DNA of 64,000 nt from Dendrolimus kikuchii (taxonomy: Eukaryota > Arthropoda > Insecta > Lepidoptera > Lasiocampidae): the NCBI GenBank assembly GCA_019925095.2, contig CM034392.1:16339387-16403386 (forward strand), read 5' to 3'. How positions within the stretch are numbered: position 1 is the first letter of the stretch; every line of letters begins with the position of its first letter. The position numbers and the translations under genes were made by a program. Below the pieces are notes generated by a model, which had not been told where the DNA came from, ran no database searches, and saw only the letters and a program-made list of their open reading frames with translations. Below, piece after piece: positions 32,604 to 43,500 of this stretch.

Positions 32604-32770
32604 AGTTATGGTCCAGCCATGACTGGGCTTAGCAACGGACGATGCGAAAAAGGTTAACGCCAAGCGCGACGTCTCATGGCATGCTTCATACATCTTGGTC
32701 ACTAGATTATTGACCTAATCTAGTGCTTAGCTATCGCTTACAGCCTAAAGGTCGTGGCCGGACCGTTAGT
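32604..32770. mobile_element. Small foldback/MITE-like element
   Basis: GGTCCAGCCATGAC at 32,610-32,623 is the near-perfect inverse of GTCGTGGCCGGACC at 32,751-32,764. Inside lies a perfect hairpin, CACTAGATTA-TTGACC-TAATCTAGTG (32,700-32,725). It is ~165 bp long and non-coding. Confidence 0.55.
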
Positions 32771-32774
32771 TCCA

Positions 32775-33350
32775 GTTAAATATAATTAAAATAAACAAAA
32801 ATTATTTATTTTCCATTGTTTGTCTTTATTTCACCATGGGGTATAATCCCTTGATGACAAACTATTAAACAGCTATGCATACAAATGCTACTCCGATAAA
32901 TTAATAATAACTGTTAGGTGTATAGTCAGTCCAGTTTCTTCTGATGTATGTTTTACCACTTTTCACATAAACCCAGGTAACTTCACGTATTTACAAGTAA
33001 GCACATAAGTGGGTTATACTATTACCGAGATCCTTTACTACTGGCATAGAAAATAATATTGTTTTTCCATGCTACTGGCGAGAATATAAAACAAGGTTTT
33101 CTCGTATCATATTCCAAGGCAGAGCCAAGGTAGGCAAGAAAGAATACTAAAAATGAATATTTCACTATAATTCAAGAATACAATACAAGTACAATAAAAT
33201 TTATAAAACAACACACAAAAACAGCTTACAATTAAGTACAAATGGCGGCCTTATCGCTAGCAGCCATCTCTTCCAGACAACCTTGGGATGGAGAGAGAAA
33301 GTGGCATAAAAGCTAGGGCAGGGTTTAGTTGTACAATATTCTAAATAAAT
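32775..33350. other. Intergenic, no feature seen
   Basis: AT-rich. The 64-codon minus frame at 33,201-33,395 overlaps the transposon end and is not supported. Confidence 0.45.
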
Positions 33351-33355
33351 ATACT

Positions 33356-34025
33356 TAGTCTGGCCATAAATACTGTTACAATTAAATAGAAACAAAATAT
33401 TACATTTGAATTTGGAATTTCATTTTTATATGATTATTTATTGTTTTCTCATTTTGGCGTCAATACATTGTACAATATTTCATATGTTGCGATATTAAAA
33501 TGCAGTGGGGCGATAAAGAAAACCGAATCGGTGAGATTGCATTACACAAAGTAGGTATGGAGCCAAATGCAATTTTTAAAACTCTCCATACGCTTGGTAT
33601 TAGCCAAATGTTTGTGTACCGGGCTATTAATAGGTACAATGAGACCTCCTCTCTTTGTGACAGAAAAAGATCCGGTTTTGGCCGTCCACGTAGTGTTCGT
33701 ACGACAAAGGTGGCCAAAGCTGCAAGGGAAAGAATTCGAAGAAATCCTGTCCGAAAGCAAAAGATTTTATCTCGGGAGATGAAGATATAACCTAGAACCA
33801 TGTCCAGTATTTTAAAAGATGACTTAGGACTTGCAGCCTATAAGAGACGCACTGGTCATTTCTTAACTCATAACTTAAAAAAGAATAGGGTGGTAAAATC
33901 GAAATAACTACTGAAGCGGTACGCAAAGGAAGGTCACAGAAAAATTTTGTTTACGGATGAGATTTTTTTTACAATTGAGCAACATCTTAACAAACAAAAT
34001 GACCGTATTTATGCTCAAAGCTCTA
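33356..34025 (+). mobile_element. maT-type transposon, copy 2, 3'-truncated
   Basis: Begins with the left inverted end TAGTCTGGCCATAAATACTG at 33,356, preceded by a T/TA context. The transposase starts at ATG 33,500 and closely matches copy 1 at 22,865. Here TAA at 33,787-33,789 replaces a TCA-type codon context of copy 1, ending the frame after MKI. Homology continues through the first catalytic region and stops abruptly in the SSK codons at 34,025, exactly where the DNA next to the Tc1 element begins. Dead copy. Confidence 0.8.
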
Positions 34026-35500
34026 AGGTTCAGGATTACTTTGAAATGATTTTTTTAAATAAGTATGCAAACTTTTTAGATTAAATTATATAAATATGGA
34101 GAGACTGGCTCTTAATCTCAAAAAAAAGGAAAATTTAAAAATAGAACTGCAGTAAAACAAATGAATATAGCCGGGAAAAGAAAATTTACTCGTAGTATCA
34201 GATTTGCGTGTTATTTATAGCAAAGTTTTAAATTGATTCTCATTGATTTTTTATTCTTTTGTCAATTGAATTATTGTTACCAGCAGAATTGTTGGGTTAG
34301 TTTTTTAACTCATCGAGAGTTTTTGAACCATAATATGGATACTTCGTCCGAACAAGCGGCTCAAATTGTAGCATTGGTGCGGGAGGGCTTGGATCAACGA
34401 ACGATTGGTAGAAATTTAAATTTAAACCAGTCTACGGTTTCTAGAATATACAGAAGGTTTGTGGAGACAGGTTCTTACAGAAGGAGACGTGGTACAGGCA
34501 GGACTCGAGCAACCACCGGTCGTGATGACCGATTTATTGTTACAACTTCCCTGCGAAATCGTTTCCTCACGTCTGTTAACATCAAAACAGAGCTTAATGA
34601 AGTGCGTGGAGTAAACGTGAGTGCACGAACAATAAGAAGAAGGTTAAAGGAAGCGGATATCACCCCTTTTAGACCAGCAAATGGTCCAAAGTTGTCTGTA
34701 GCTCACAGACAAGCTCGCTTAAGATTTGCGCGTGATCACCTGAATTGGACAGAAGAGCAATGGACCTCCGTATTGTTCACGGACGAGTGTAGGACATGTT
34801 TATATGGTGCAGATGGTCGCAGAAGAGTCTATCGTCGACGTGGGGAGCGATATGCTCAAAGTTGCATTGAGGAGCGTGTTCCTTTTGGAGGCGGTTCGTG
34901 TATGGTCTGGGGTGGCATATCGATGAACGGGCGAACAGAACTTGTGTTCATAGACATGGTCCGTCAAAACGGTAATAGAGGGGGTTTGACTGCACATCGC
35001 TACATAACAGAGATCTTAGAAGATCACGTGGTGCCTTACATGGGATTCATAGGCGAAAATTTTACTTTAATGCAGGATAATGCCCGGCCGCACGCTGCTG
35101 CACAAGTTCGACAATATTGCGAAGAGGTTGGGATACGTACAATGAATTGGCCAGCACGCAGCCCGGATCTTAATCCCATTGAGCATGTTTGGGACAATTT
35201 AAAAAGAGCTGTATATGCGAGAAACCCTTTGCCCACGACAGTGGCAGCACTAAGAACAGCACTTTCAGAAGAATGGGACAATATTCCGCAAGATCTTTTA
35301 ATAACCCTAATAAAATCTATGCGGAACCGATTAGAATCCGTAATAAGGGCACGTGGAGGTAATACACCTTATTAAAACATAAATAAACCCTTGCATAAAG
35401 TTTGTGTCTATTGTTAAAACCAATATTTTAACGTCTATGTAAATTTATATAATGATTTTTTGCATATTTTTATTAGTACCTACATAGAACATGTAAATTT
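34026..35500 (+). mobile_element. Tc1-like transposon region
   Basis: Contains an open Tc1 transposase gene with AT-rich flanks. I could not define matching terminal inverted repeats: a weak resemblance exists between GTTTGCATACTTATTT (minus strand, near 34,070) and TTTTTTGCATATTTTTATTA near 35,456. The left boundary abuts the truncated maT copy. Confidence 0.6.
34335..35375 (+). CDS. Tc1-family transposase (DD34E), apparently intact
   Basis: 346 codons from ATG 34,335, the normal length for Tc1 transposases. I prefer this Met over the in-frame Met at 34,233 because the helix-turn-helix begins right after it (SSEQAAQIVALVREGLDQRT) and the upstream extension is AT-rich and unlike the family. 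Two N-terminal HTH units (about 5-60 and 70-125) are separated by a GRTRATTGRDD AT-hook-like linker. The catalytic domain has D150 (FTDECR), D248 (MQDNARPH) and E283 (SPDLNPIEHVW). With 34 residues between the last two this is a DD34E. A Val-Trp-Gly-Gly block (CMVWGGISMNG) is present. No stops or frameshifts. The likely role is cut-and-paste transposition into TA. Activity is unproven because ends were not identified. Confidence 0.9.
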   Translation: MDTSSEQAAQIVALVREGLDQRTIGRNLNLNQSTVSRIYRRFVETGSYRRRRGTGRTRATTGRDDRFIVTTSLRNRFLTSVNIKTELNEVRGVNVSARTIRRRLKEADITPFRPANGPKLSVAHRQARLRFARDHLNWTEEQWTSVLFTDECRTCLYGADGRRRVYRRRGERYAQSCIEERVPFGGGSCMVWGGISMNGRTELVFIDMVRQNGNRGGLTAHRYITEILEDHVVPYMGFIGENFTLMQDNARPHAAAQVRQYCEEVGIRTMNWPARSPDLNPIEHVWDNLKRAVYARNPLPTTVAALRTALSEEWDNIPQDLLITLIKSMRNRLESVIRARGGNTPY

Positions 35501-35564
35501 ATAGAAAAAGTAATAAGAAGTAGATGAATAAAACATTTTGAAGACTAGCAGTGTCAGAGCAAAT

Positions 35565-35635
35565 TGGTAGGCGATGGTAAACGCTCAAGTGCGCCGTCTG
35601 CCTGTCTACTGAACAACTGCAATTTAAAAAAAAAC
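35565..35635 (+). repeat. Tail fragment of the SINE-like repeat
   Basis: TAGGCGATGGTAAACGCTCA, then GTGCGCCGTCTGCCTGTCTA and a CTGCAATTTAAAAAAAA end. Only the last ~75 bp are present. Confidence 0.7.
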
Positions 35636-35779
35636 TTAGTTTTCGTGACCATGACGACGAAGTAAGTTACTAAATTGCAATTCCGGCACCAAAGAAAAAC
35701 GCGAGTAGTGTAATTTTGTTTGCTATTCCACTCAAACATTATTTATCGGGATAAAAGTATCCCAAGGGTTAACCGGGGA

Positions 35780-35975
35780 TATAAACTTGCTCTGTGTCGA
35801 ATATCATTTAAATCCGTTCGGTAATTAATATTTAGTCATTTTCACGTGATGCTGTAACAGTTTGTATACAAATTATATTTTCGAAGTTGCTGGTCTGAAC
35901 AATCCCCGACTTTTCTCTTTTTTAAAGTCATTGTGCAAACTCGAACCATTTATAGATTTATTATAATATAGGTAG
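35780..35975 (+). repeat. Dispersed repeat, copy 2
   Basis: Homologous to 4,010-4,205 (see that entry), with a ~30-bp insertion relative to it. Confidence 0.55.
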
Positions 35976-35979
35976 ATAT

Positions 35980-36860
35980 ATTATATGCAAAAGGATTTTT
36001 AAACTTAGATTGGAGAAATAAAAAACTGCCATGGATTAATGCCTGAGTATAATATTATAAAATACTTTTCATCCTATCGCAACAATCTTATGGACTCTAA
36101 TTCCATATATTTACATAGAATAAGTAAAAGGCGGAAGGACATTACACATAAACCTAGAAATGACAAAATGCACTACTACACTTGGTACGAATCGCCATTT
36201 ATAACATGATCAACCGTTACATATACTCCTTTACAATATACAAACACAATTTAACTTTAAGTTTGTGGGCCAAAGCACGATTCTAGTCTCGGGGCTCACA
36301 ATAAAAGACAACTCACACCACTCGGGATCTTCTACCATAATTACAATAACAATAAAAATATAAAACAAACTTAAAAAGGCACCGTTTCATTTCTAGGTTC
36401 TGAGCATGGAAGAAGAAATTATTCTTCTAAATTACTAAGAAATAACAATCGCTCCATAACAAATATAACTCGTGACACAGTGTTGGGACACAAGTGGCAT
36501 CACCAGTCCATCTAGCGTCCATGCTTGTTTTATAAATAGAAGCAATTAAAACTTCCAAATAATTATGTTATTATTTAAAAAATATTTTTAAACTTAATCA
36601 GTCTTTAATTTAAAAACCTAAAGCTTATTTTCTATTTCACAGTTAAAAAGAAGGCATAGAAATCTGAATTTATGAAACTGACAAATTATAACTGGTATTT
36701 GAAATTTTCTATACAAATAGGACCAGACGTCAGTAAGATTGGAGGCACCACCTGTGTCGCGGGAATGTGTTTTTTATCGGGCGTTTGCTAATCTTCGGTA
36801 TTCTTCTTCCATGATTCTGAGGGACACGGGGACAGCGTAGACAGGGTTTCTTCACTCATT
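35980..36860. other. Downstream of bin3, possible 3' UTR
   Basis: AT-rich. The proximal part probably contains the 3' UTR of the minus-strand bin3-like gene. No unambiguous polyadenylation signal was identified. Confidence 0.4.
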
Positions 36861-36861
36861 G

Positions 36862-36990
36862 TTGACATGCGACTTGGGTAAGCCCCTAGTAGATATAGTC
36901 TCACTCGTCGCGAGGGCGTGACTTGGGCAAGCCCTAATTAGAGACGTAGTTTCACTCGTCGTGGGGGCGCGGCTCGGGGAAGCCCCTGGC
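36862..36990 (-). repeat. ~48-bp degenerate tandem units across the bin3 stop codon
   Basis: Three related units can be lined up on the block (G)ACTTGGG(T/C)AAGCCC(C)TA ... CTCACTCGTCG: near 36,868, near 36,919 and near 36,970 (GGCTCGGGGAAGCCCCTGG). The stop codon lies inside the array, so duplicated coding text continues into the 3' UTR. Confidence 0.6.
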
Positions 36991-37512
36991 GGAGAGCGGG
37001 TCTGGCGCGGGAGAGGCGTGCGGCGCAGGCGACGCGGCCGGCGAGGGTGCGGGCGAGGCGCTGCCCAGCGGGGAGGGCAGCGTGGCGTACACCGTCGGCC
37101 TCGGCGGCTGGTAAGAGGGCGCATACGAGTCGCTGCGCGGGTTGTAAAAGGGTGAATCATCGGCGCAGCAGTCCAAGTTTGGGGAGTAGGGTGTGGCGGC
37201 GCCGCATGATGGCGCGTCGTCGCTAGGCCGGTACGCGGGCCCCGCTGGCGCCGGCGCGTACACTGCCCGCCGCGGTGGTGACGCCTCCGGCCTGTGGTGC
37301 GAGGAGGGCGCGTGCGCGTCCGACCAGCACGCCTTGCTCGGCGTGAAGTCGCCCTTGATGTACAGCTGGATCGGACGCCTGAAGCCTTTGCTGGCGTGCT
37401 GCGGCACCCCCAAGATGCAGCTCTTGCTGAAGCCGACCTCGGGTGACAGCAGATATTCGCGAAACTTGTTCGGGAAAAACTCGATTGAGTTGAAATTCTC
37501 ATAAATGGTTGG
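36952..37512 (-). CDS. bin3: bin3 exon 5 (C-terminus)
   Basis: Acceptor TTTCCAG before 37,512, TGA at 36,954-36,952. It opens [17 protein letters not shown], then [13 protein letters not shown] (end of the Bin3 domain) and [15 protein letters not shown] ~120-residue tail rich in Pro, Ala, Ser and Tyr follows, encoded by markedly GC-rich DNA. Confidence 0.87.
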   Translation of the reverse strand, partial: PTIYENFNSIEFFPNKFREYLLSPEVGFSKSCILGVPQHASKGFRRPIQLYIKGDFTPSKACWSDAHAPSSHHRPEASPPRRAVYAPAPAGPAYRPSDDAPSCGAATPYSPNLDCCADDSPFYNPRSDSYAPSYQPPRPTVYATLPSPLGSASPAPSPAASPAPHASPAPDPLSARGFPEPRPHDE

Positions 37513-40500
37513 CTGGAAAAAATAAATTAAAATATTTTTAATTACAATAATGATACTATTAATGAAAATGGTAATTCAATCTAGGATTAAATTTTTGTAT
37601 CAGTTTACTAATAAAAAAAAAATGTCTATGATTGTCTATCTGCAATGCTAAGAATCAGTAAATAGGCCAACAGTCTAAAATAGTGAAAGCTTCTACTAGG
37701 GTAAATTATATTGTTGTTGACAAGGTGCATTTATTCAAGATAATAAGAAATCCTAATATTTTTTATTTTACTCATACAATAATATTATTATCACTACAAA
37801 GTAAAAAATAATGATTCTTCAGGTGGCCATAGAAACTCCAGTGTTTTGCATCAGGCAATGATCTACATTTAGCTAGAGTAGGGTATAAATAGTTTGGAGC
37901 TTTCGCCTGGTGACTATTTGCTTGAACATAGCAATACTGTATGATGGAAGAAATAAGCAGAACGTTGGTACCTACGCAGCCCCAGACATTAGGGCCGGTT
38001 GCCTACTAATAAACATAAAAAAGTATGTTAAAGATAAAACAATATTACCGTGAGCCGCTTTTTCTTCTTATAGCTGGCCCAGTTTTGCGCTTCGAGCACT
38101 AGCTTCCCGCCGGGGCGCAAGTCGGCGAACATGCGTCGGAAGGCGCGCTTCAGGCCCGCGTCGCCCCAGTTCAGGTGCAGCCACTTGGTCGTCGACAGGC
38201 ACAGGATCAGGTCGAACTGCGGGCACTCCGCGCCCGAGCCCACGCCCACGTCTTCGCGAGGGACATAGTTACCCTGAAAAATAAATAAACTTTTTTTATA
38301 ATATAACAAACAAATAAATCAAAACATTAATGGCCTTACATATAATCGTTTGTTAAATTTTAAGAAACTGCTTAACAACTGATTTGTGAAAATCCTTACC
38401 CATAAACGCCTTTTTAGTCGAATATTTTGGGTACCACCTACGTTAATCATTCAAATTTCGTTTATCTGTGCTCTTCTTAGCTAAACAACAGGTAATACAC
38501 GTTTATAAGTGAAAAACAAAGATATTAATTGATTAGAGTCTGATTCTGATTCGCTTACTTAAGAGATGCCTAATCGTTTCTTAACAATATTATTATAAGC
38601 AAGGCCGTAAACTTTTGGATAAAACTTAAATAAATTTAAATAAAGTTTATAGGTGGTTCATTTCAAACTAAACAGCGCCACAAGTCATGTTTTTTTCGCC
38701 TAACGACATTTTACTATTAACACTAGAGGTTCCGCGAATAGCGGTTTGGCCGAATACTGAATATCGAATATTCGGAGTAAGATATATGCAATTGACGCGT
38801 AGGAGATCAGTATTAATATTGAAGCAATATTTTGAGAAGTATTTTCATACGTTCTCGCGAATGACAGGTACAATTAAATTAAATTATGTTTTAACGGTTT
38901 TAAGCGCAATTTTAAATATTATTTATTTGATTCCGAGATTTTTAAAACTAGCCGATACCTAAGACTGAAATATAAAAACGAATTTCATACTGGTAAAACG
39001 TTATTTAACTATCAATTTATGATGGAAATGTATAAATTTTAAGCAATATGTGCGTTTTTATTTCACAATTTGGTATTCGGTACTCGGCCGAATAGTACAA
39101 TACAGTATTTGGCCGAATACCGAATACTTAAAAATTGGCCGAATGTAGAATAGCAGCCGAATATTCGTGGCATTTCTAATATTTAAAATATACTTTTAGA
39201 TTAAACCTGCACAAAATTTTAAAAAACTTATTATGCTTTTTCATTTTTGACTGATTTGATATTTTTGGTCTAAAATATATTTTTTTTATAATAAATAGTT
39301 TTTTAGTGGGTGACAGTTACTCCTGCTATATGCTATTTCCATGATTGTACCCACATTTCCCAGGCACTGGCTGTGCCCTCTTGAATCATACAGACATGAC
39401 GCTACCTGCCTTCAGATGACATCATAGAGTTTACTACATATTGACACCTTAAATTGTCAGTGTTGGTAGCTCCTACTGAAGTCCAATGTGCCGCAAAAAT
39501 AAATGGACGGCAACGACGTAACATTCGCCCTAAATCCCTATACAACTTAAATATCTCATATAGATTTGGACTGTAATATTTTGATCAAAATTCATTTTTT
39601 CTTTAAAGTCACAGCACTAATAAGTAACATTTCGTAAACTCCCTGGCATAGAAACTAAAAAGATCATAAAGATGAAAACACTGTATAAACACATCGCTTT
39701 TAGTATTTTGCGCAAACAATTAGATGACCTCATCACGCTAGCAGTCTCTTTATGATATTTTATTTATATTGTTTGAACATAAAACATTTGCATTTTAGCT
39801 AAAGAAAAGTTTTGAATAGAATTTAACCATAATGGCCAAAACTAAGTTGTAGTGTATGTCTGTGATTACAATATGACAGAATTTTAATGAACTGATATTT
39901 ATATAAGGGGTTAATAATAAATGATTTCAATGAAAACTTTTGAGATTAAAACATAGTTTTATTCTAAATTTTCGTGTATTCTACGTTTCGATATCTTGTA
40001 GGATTCAGGTGTGAATATAAGGCCCAGTTTTGCTCTTATGAAAAAGTGGGCACAGCTATAATCCCTATTAATATTATAGATGCGAAAGTAACTCTGTCTG
40101 TCTGTCTGTCTGTCTGTTCCGTTTTCACGTAAAAACTACTGGACCGATTTGGCTGAAACTCAGTATATTTTCGATGCCGAGAATAAACATAGGATACTTT
40201 TTATCCCGGAAAATGGGATAGTTTACGGGATAAAAGTATATTTGTCTCTCTGTTTGTTATCCTTTTATGGAAAGACTATTGGACTGATTTGGCTGATACT
40301 CGGTACATATGTAATTTGAATACCGAGGGTGGCCAAGGGATACTTTTCATCCCGGATACTGGGATAGATTTATGTAAAGTTTATCCCGGAAACTGGGATA
40401 GGTTTTTTATTTGTGGTTTGCCATTTTCGTCATTTTATTTATTTTGGTCGTTTAGGTAGTTTTGGTAGTTTTGTTTGGCAGTTTTGGTAGTTGTGGTAGT

Positions 40501-43500
40501 TTTGGTTGGTAGTTTTGCTATTTTCGGTAGTTTATGTTGGTAGTTTCGGTTGTTTCGGTAGTTGTGGTAGTTATGGTAGTTGTGGTAGTTTTGGTAGTTT
40601 TGTTTTGTATATTTGGTAGTTTCGGTAGATTTGGTAATTGTGGTAGTTTTTGTTTGTAGATTTAGTAGTTTCGGTAGTTTTTGTTTGTAGATTTAGTAGT
40701 TTCGGTAGTTGTGGTAGTTTTGGTAGTAGTGGTAGTATTGGTAGTTGTGGTAGTTTTGGTAGTTGTGGTAGTTTTGATTGATAGATTCGGTTATTTTGGT
40801 AGTTGTGGTAGTTTTGGTAGTTGTGGTAGTTTTGATTGGTAGATTTGGTAATTGTGGTAGTTTTAATTGGTAGATTTGGTAATTGTGGTAGTTTAGGTAG
40901 TTGTGGTAGTTTTGGTTTGTAGATTTGGTAGTTATGATAGTTTTGGTTGGTAGATTTGGTAGATTCGGTTATTTTGGTAGTTGTGGTAGTTTTGATAGTT
41001 GTGGTAGTTTTGGTTTGTAGATTTGGTAGTTTTGGTTGGTCGATTTGGTATATTCGGTTGTTTTGGTAGTTGCGGTAGTTTTGATAGTTGTGGTAGTTGT
41101 GGTAGTTTTGGTAGTTGTGGTAGGTTTGGTAGTTGTGGTAGTTTTGGTAGTTGTGGTAGTTTTGTTAGTTGTGGTGGTTTTGGTAGTTGTGGTAGTTTTG
41201 ATTGGTAGATTTGGTAATTGTGGTAGTTTACGTAGTTATGGTAGTATTGGTTGGTGGATTTGGTAGTTTTGGTAGTTTCGGCAGTTTTAGTACGTTTGAT
41301 AGTTTTGGTCGTTTGTGTAGTTTACACAATATAGTTGTATAAATAAAACTAGAACGGGTTGAAATAGGGTATTAAAGTTTGTATGGGGGACCAATCATTT
41401 ATCAAATTTATAGATATAAAAAGTCATAATCTTTAAAAAAATGCGACTCACTCGATCTGTCTGTCTGAATATCGAAAATGGACATAGATACTATTCATCC
41501 CGGTAGAAGGGATAGTTTGCGACATAAAATGAAGTAAATCTTCCGAGGGCAAATAGCACCAACATAAGAATACAATACAATATATCCTGTATTAACGCCT
41601 GCTCTTAAAACAAGAAGTACGCACTAGAGTTTGACGCGCGGCGGGGCCGCGGGGTAAACTCTAGTAGATTATAAATAAAAGCAAAAAGTTAGAGAGCAGT
41701 TTTAAAAAGCTTTTATGTTATCAATATATTGTTATAATATATATTGTTACTTAGCTTTTATTTTAGCATGATTCCTATATAGCCTAAGTTATTGTTCTGA
41801 GGTGTCTTACCTGTATGAAAGTAACATTGTACGGAAATGTCAGTGGCACCGCCTCCACTGAGCTATCTCCCAGGGGCCCGTACAGCATCGGCATTGACAT
41901 TGGGAAGAAGCATTGCCCGTGATCTTGTTTATGTGATGCTTTTCTGTTCTTCCTTGGCTTCCTTAACTTTCTTCCTGGTAGTGGTTTTTTAGAGTCTTCA
42001 CTTTTGTCCCTGTCTTCGGTCTTACGCGGTGTTGCAACACAATTATCACACTTCTTCTCATTACATTTTGTGCATTCCGGCTTTTTGTCCTCTTCTACTT
42101 CAGGTTTTTTGTCTTCTTCGATCTTAGCTTGCTCTGATGGAATGGGTACGAATGAGCGCAAATTTTTACTAGCTCTTCCTGAAATTGATAGATACAGCAA
42201 TAAGTAAAAATTATTTTTGTAACATTAATGTAATTCATTTTCTCCTCCTCCGGGACTTGAAAATGGAGTTAGTGACAGAGGTAGGTCAAAAACATACAGA
42301 ACCCACGAAAAGAGGCTTCATCCCGAGTGCGAAAACTCAAAAGAACTATGCCATTTGAGTTAGTATAGTGTAATGCAGTATATAGTGAAAAATAGAAAGA
42401 GTTTATTTACCATTATCATTTATTCATTAATAATATATGTATACTACATGACCCGGAAAATTGATTATAAATTAAAATCAAACCTCTCCTATTTCCTAAT
42501 TTGGAACAAACAAAATGAACCAGTAAAATGAAAATAAAACATCAAAAACAGTTGAGTGGTTTTGGGAGTTCATCACGGTCAAACACTGGCACGGAATTTA
42601 TATATATATAGGTAAGTAGTCCCCTCTCTCCTCCTCTCTCATTAGTCATTACTTATAGTAAAACTAACACATATCTATACCACACCCCAATAATAAGTAT
42701 AAATTATCTCACCACCATAGTGGTGGAACAGGCAAATTCATACATTCTCAAATATTTTAACCCCATATGTTTGATTACTTTCTTTCAATTATGTAATTAA
42801 ACACTTGATTTAAAATATAACGTTATTTAAATGTTAATAAAATGTGAAATGCATTTGCCAAAATAAAAAGTATAAAAATTCTTTTACATCACAACATTCA
42901 AATGTATAGAGATAAAGCACACATTACATAACCTCGCCACTTTCACAATGCATTTGTGAACATGAACAAAATAAATTACAATAAAATACAATTCGATACT
43001 TTAACAATAGAGGAGATTGCATTACTACTCGGTATTTAAACCACTTTGATTGTATTGACAGTAGAAAATTGTTGATAGGACTCCAAATGTCTTTTATATA
43101 TAAATCGTGGGCAGGTTTGCCCATGACAACCACTCCCGCCTCGCACAACCGCGACCCGCGGTCGCATATTTCTTACTACTACTTAGACAAGCCCCAATAC
43201 CAGTTGTAGGAAGCGGGAGGGGCGACCATCGTCAAACCTTCTGCGCACGACTTACACACGACCGCGGGCCGCGGTTGTAGGATGCAGGAGGGGTTATCAT
43301 CGGCAAACCTTCTGCGGATGACTTATAAGAGACTGTATCCCTCTGTGTATTTTACCGCCTGTATAACGGTGAGTGTTCCGTGTTCCGATGAATTGTTTGA
43401 TCTGATGCCAACTCCTCACTTCTACAACCGCTCGCCAGCGACGGGATATTAACCCCCCGATTCCTTGTGCTCCACGCTCAACTATGTAACGGTTTGCTAG

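Noticed and set aside
36852..37502. 216-codon Arg/Thr/Pro-rich minus frame
   Set aside because: Overlaps bin3 exon 5 in another frame; composition reflects GC-rich coding DNA. The spliced Bin3 frame is the real one.
41023..41266. Gly/Ser/Cys-rich and Val-rich small frames
   Set aside because: Artefacts of the GGTAGTTTT minisatellite.
40435..41330. CRISPR-like array
   Set aside because: Units are contiguous 9-mers without unique spacers, in a eukaryotic setting.
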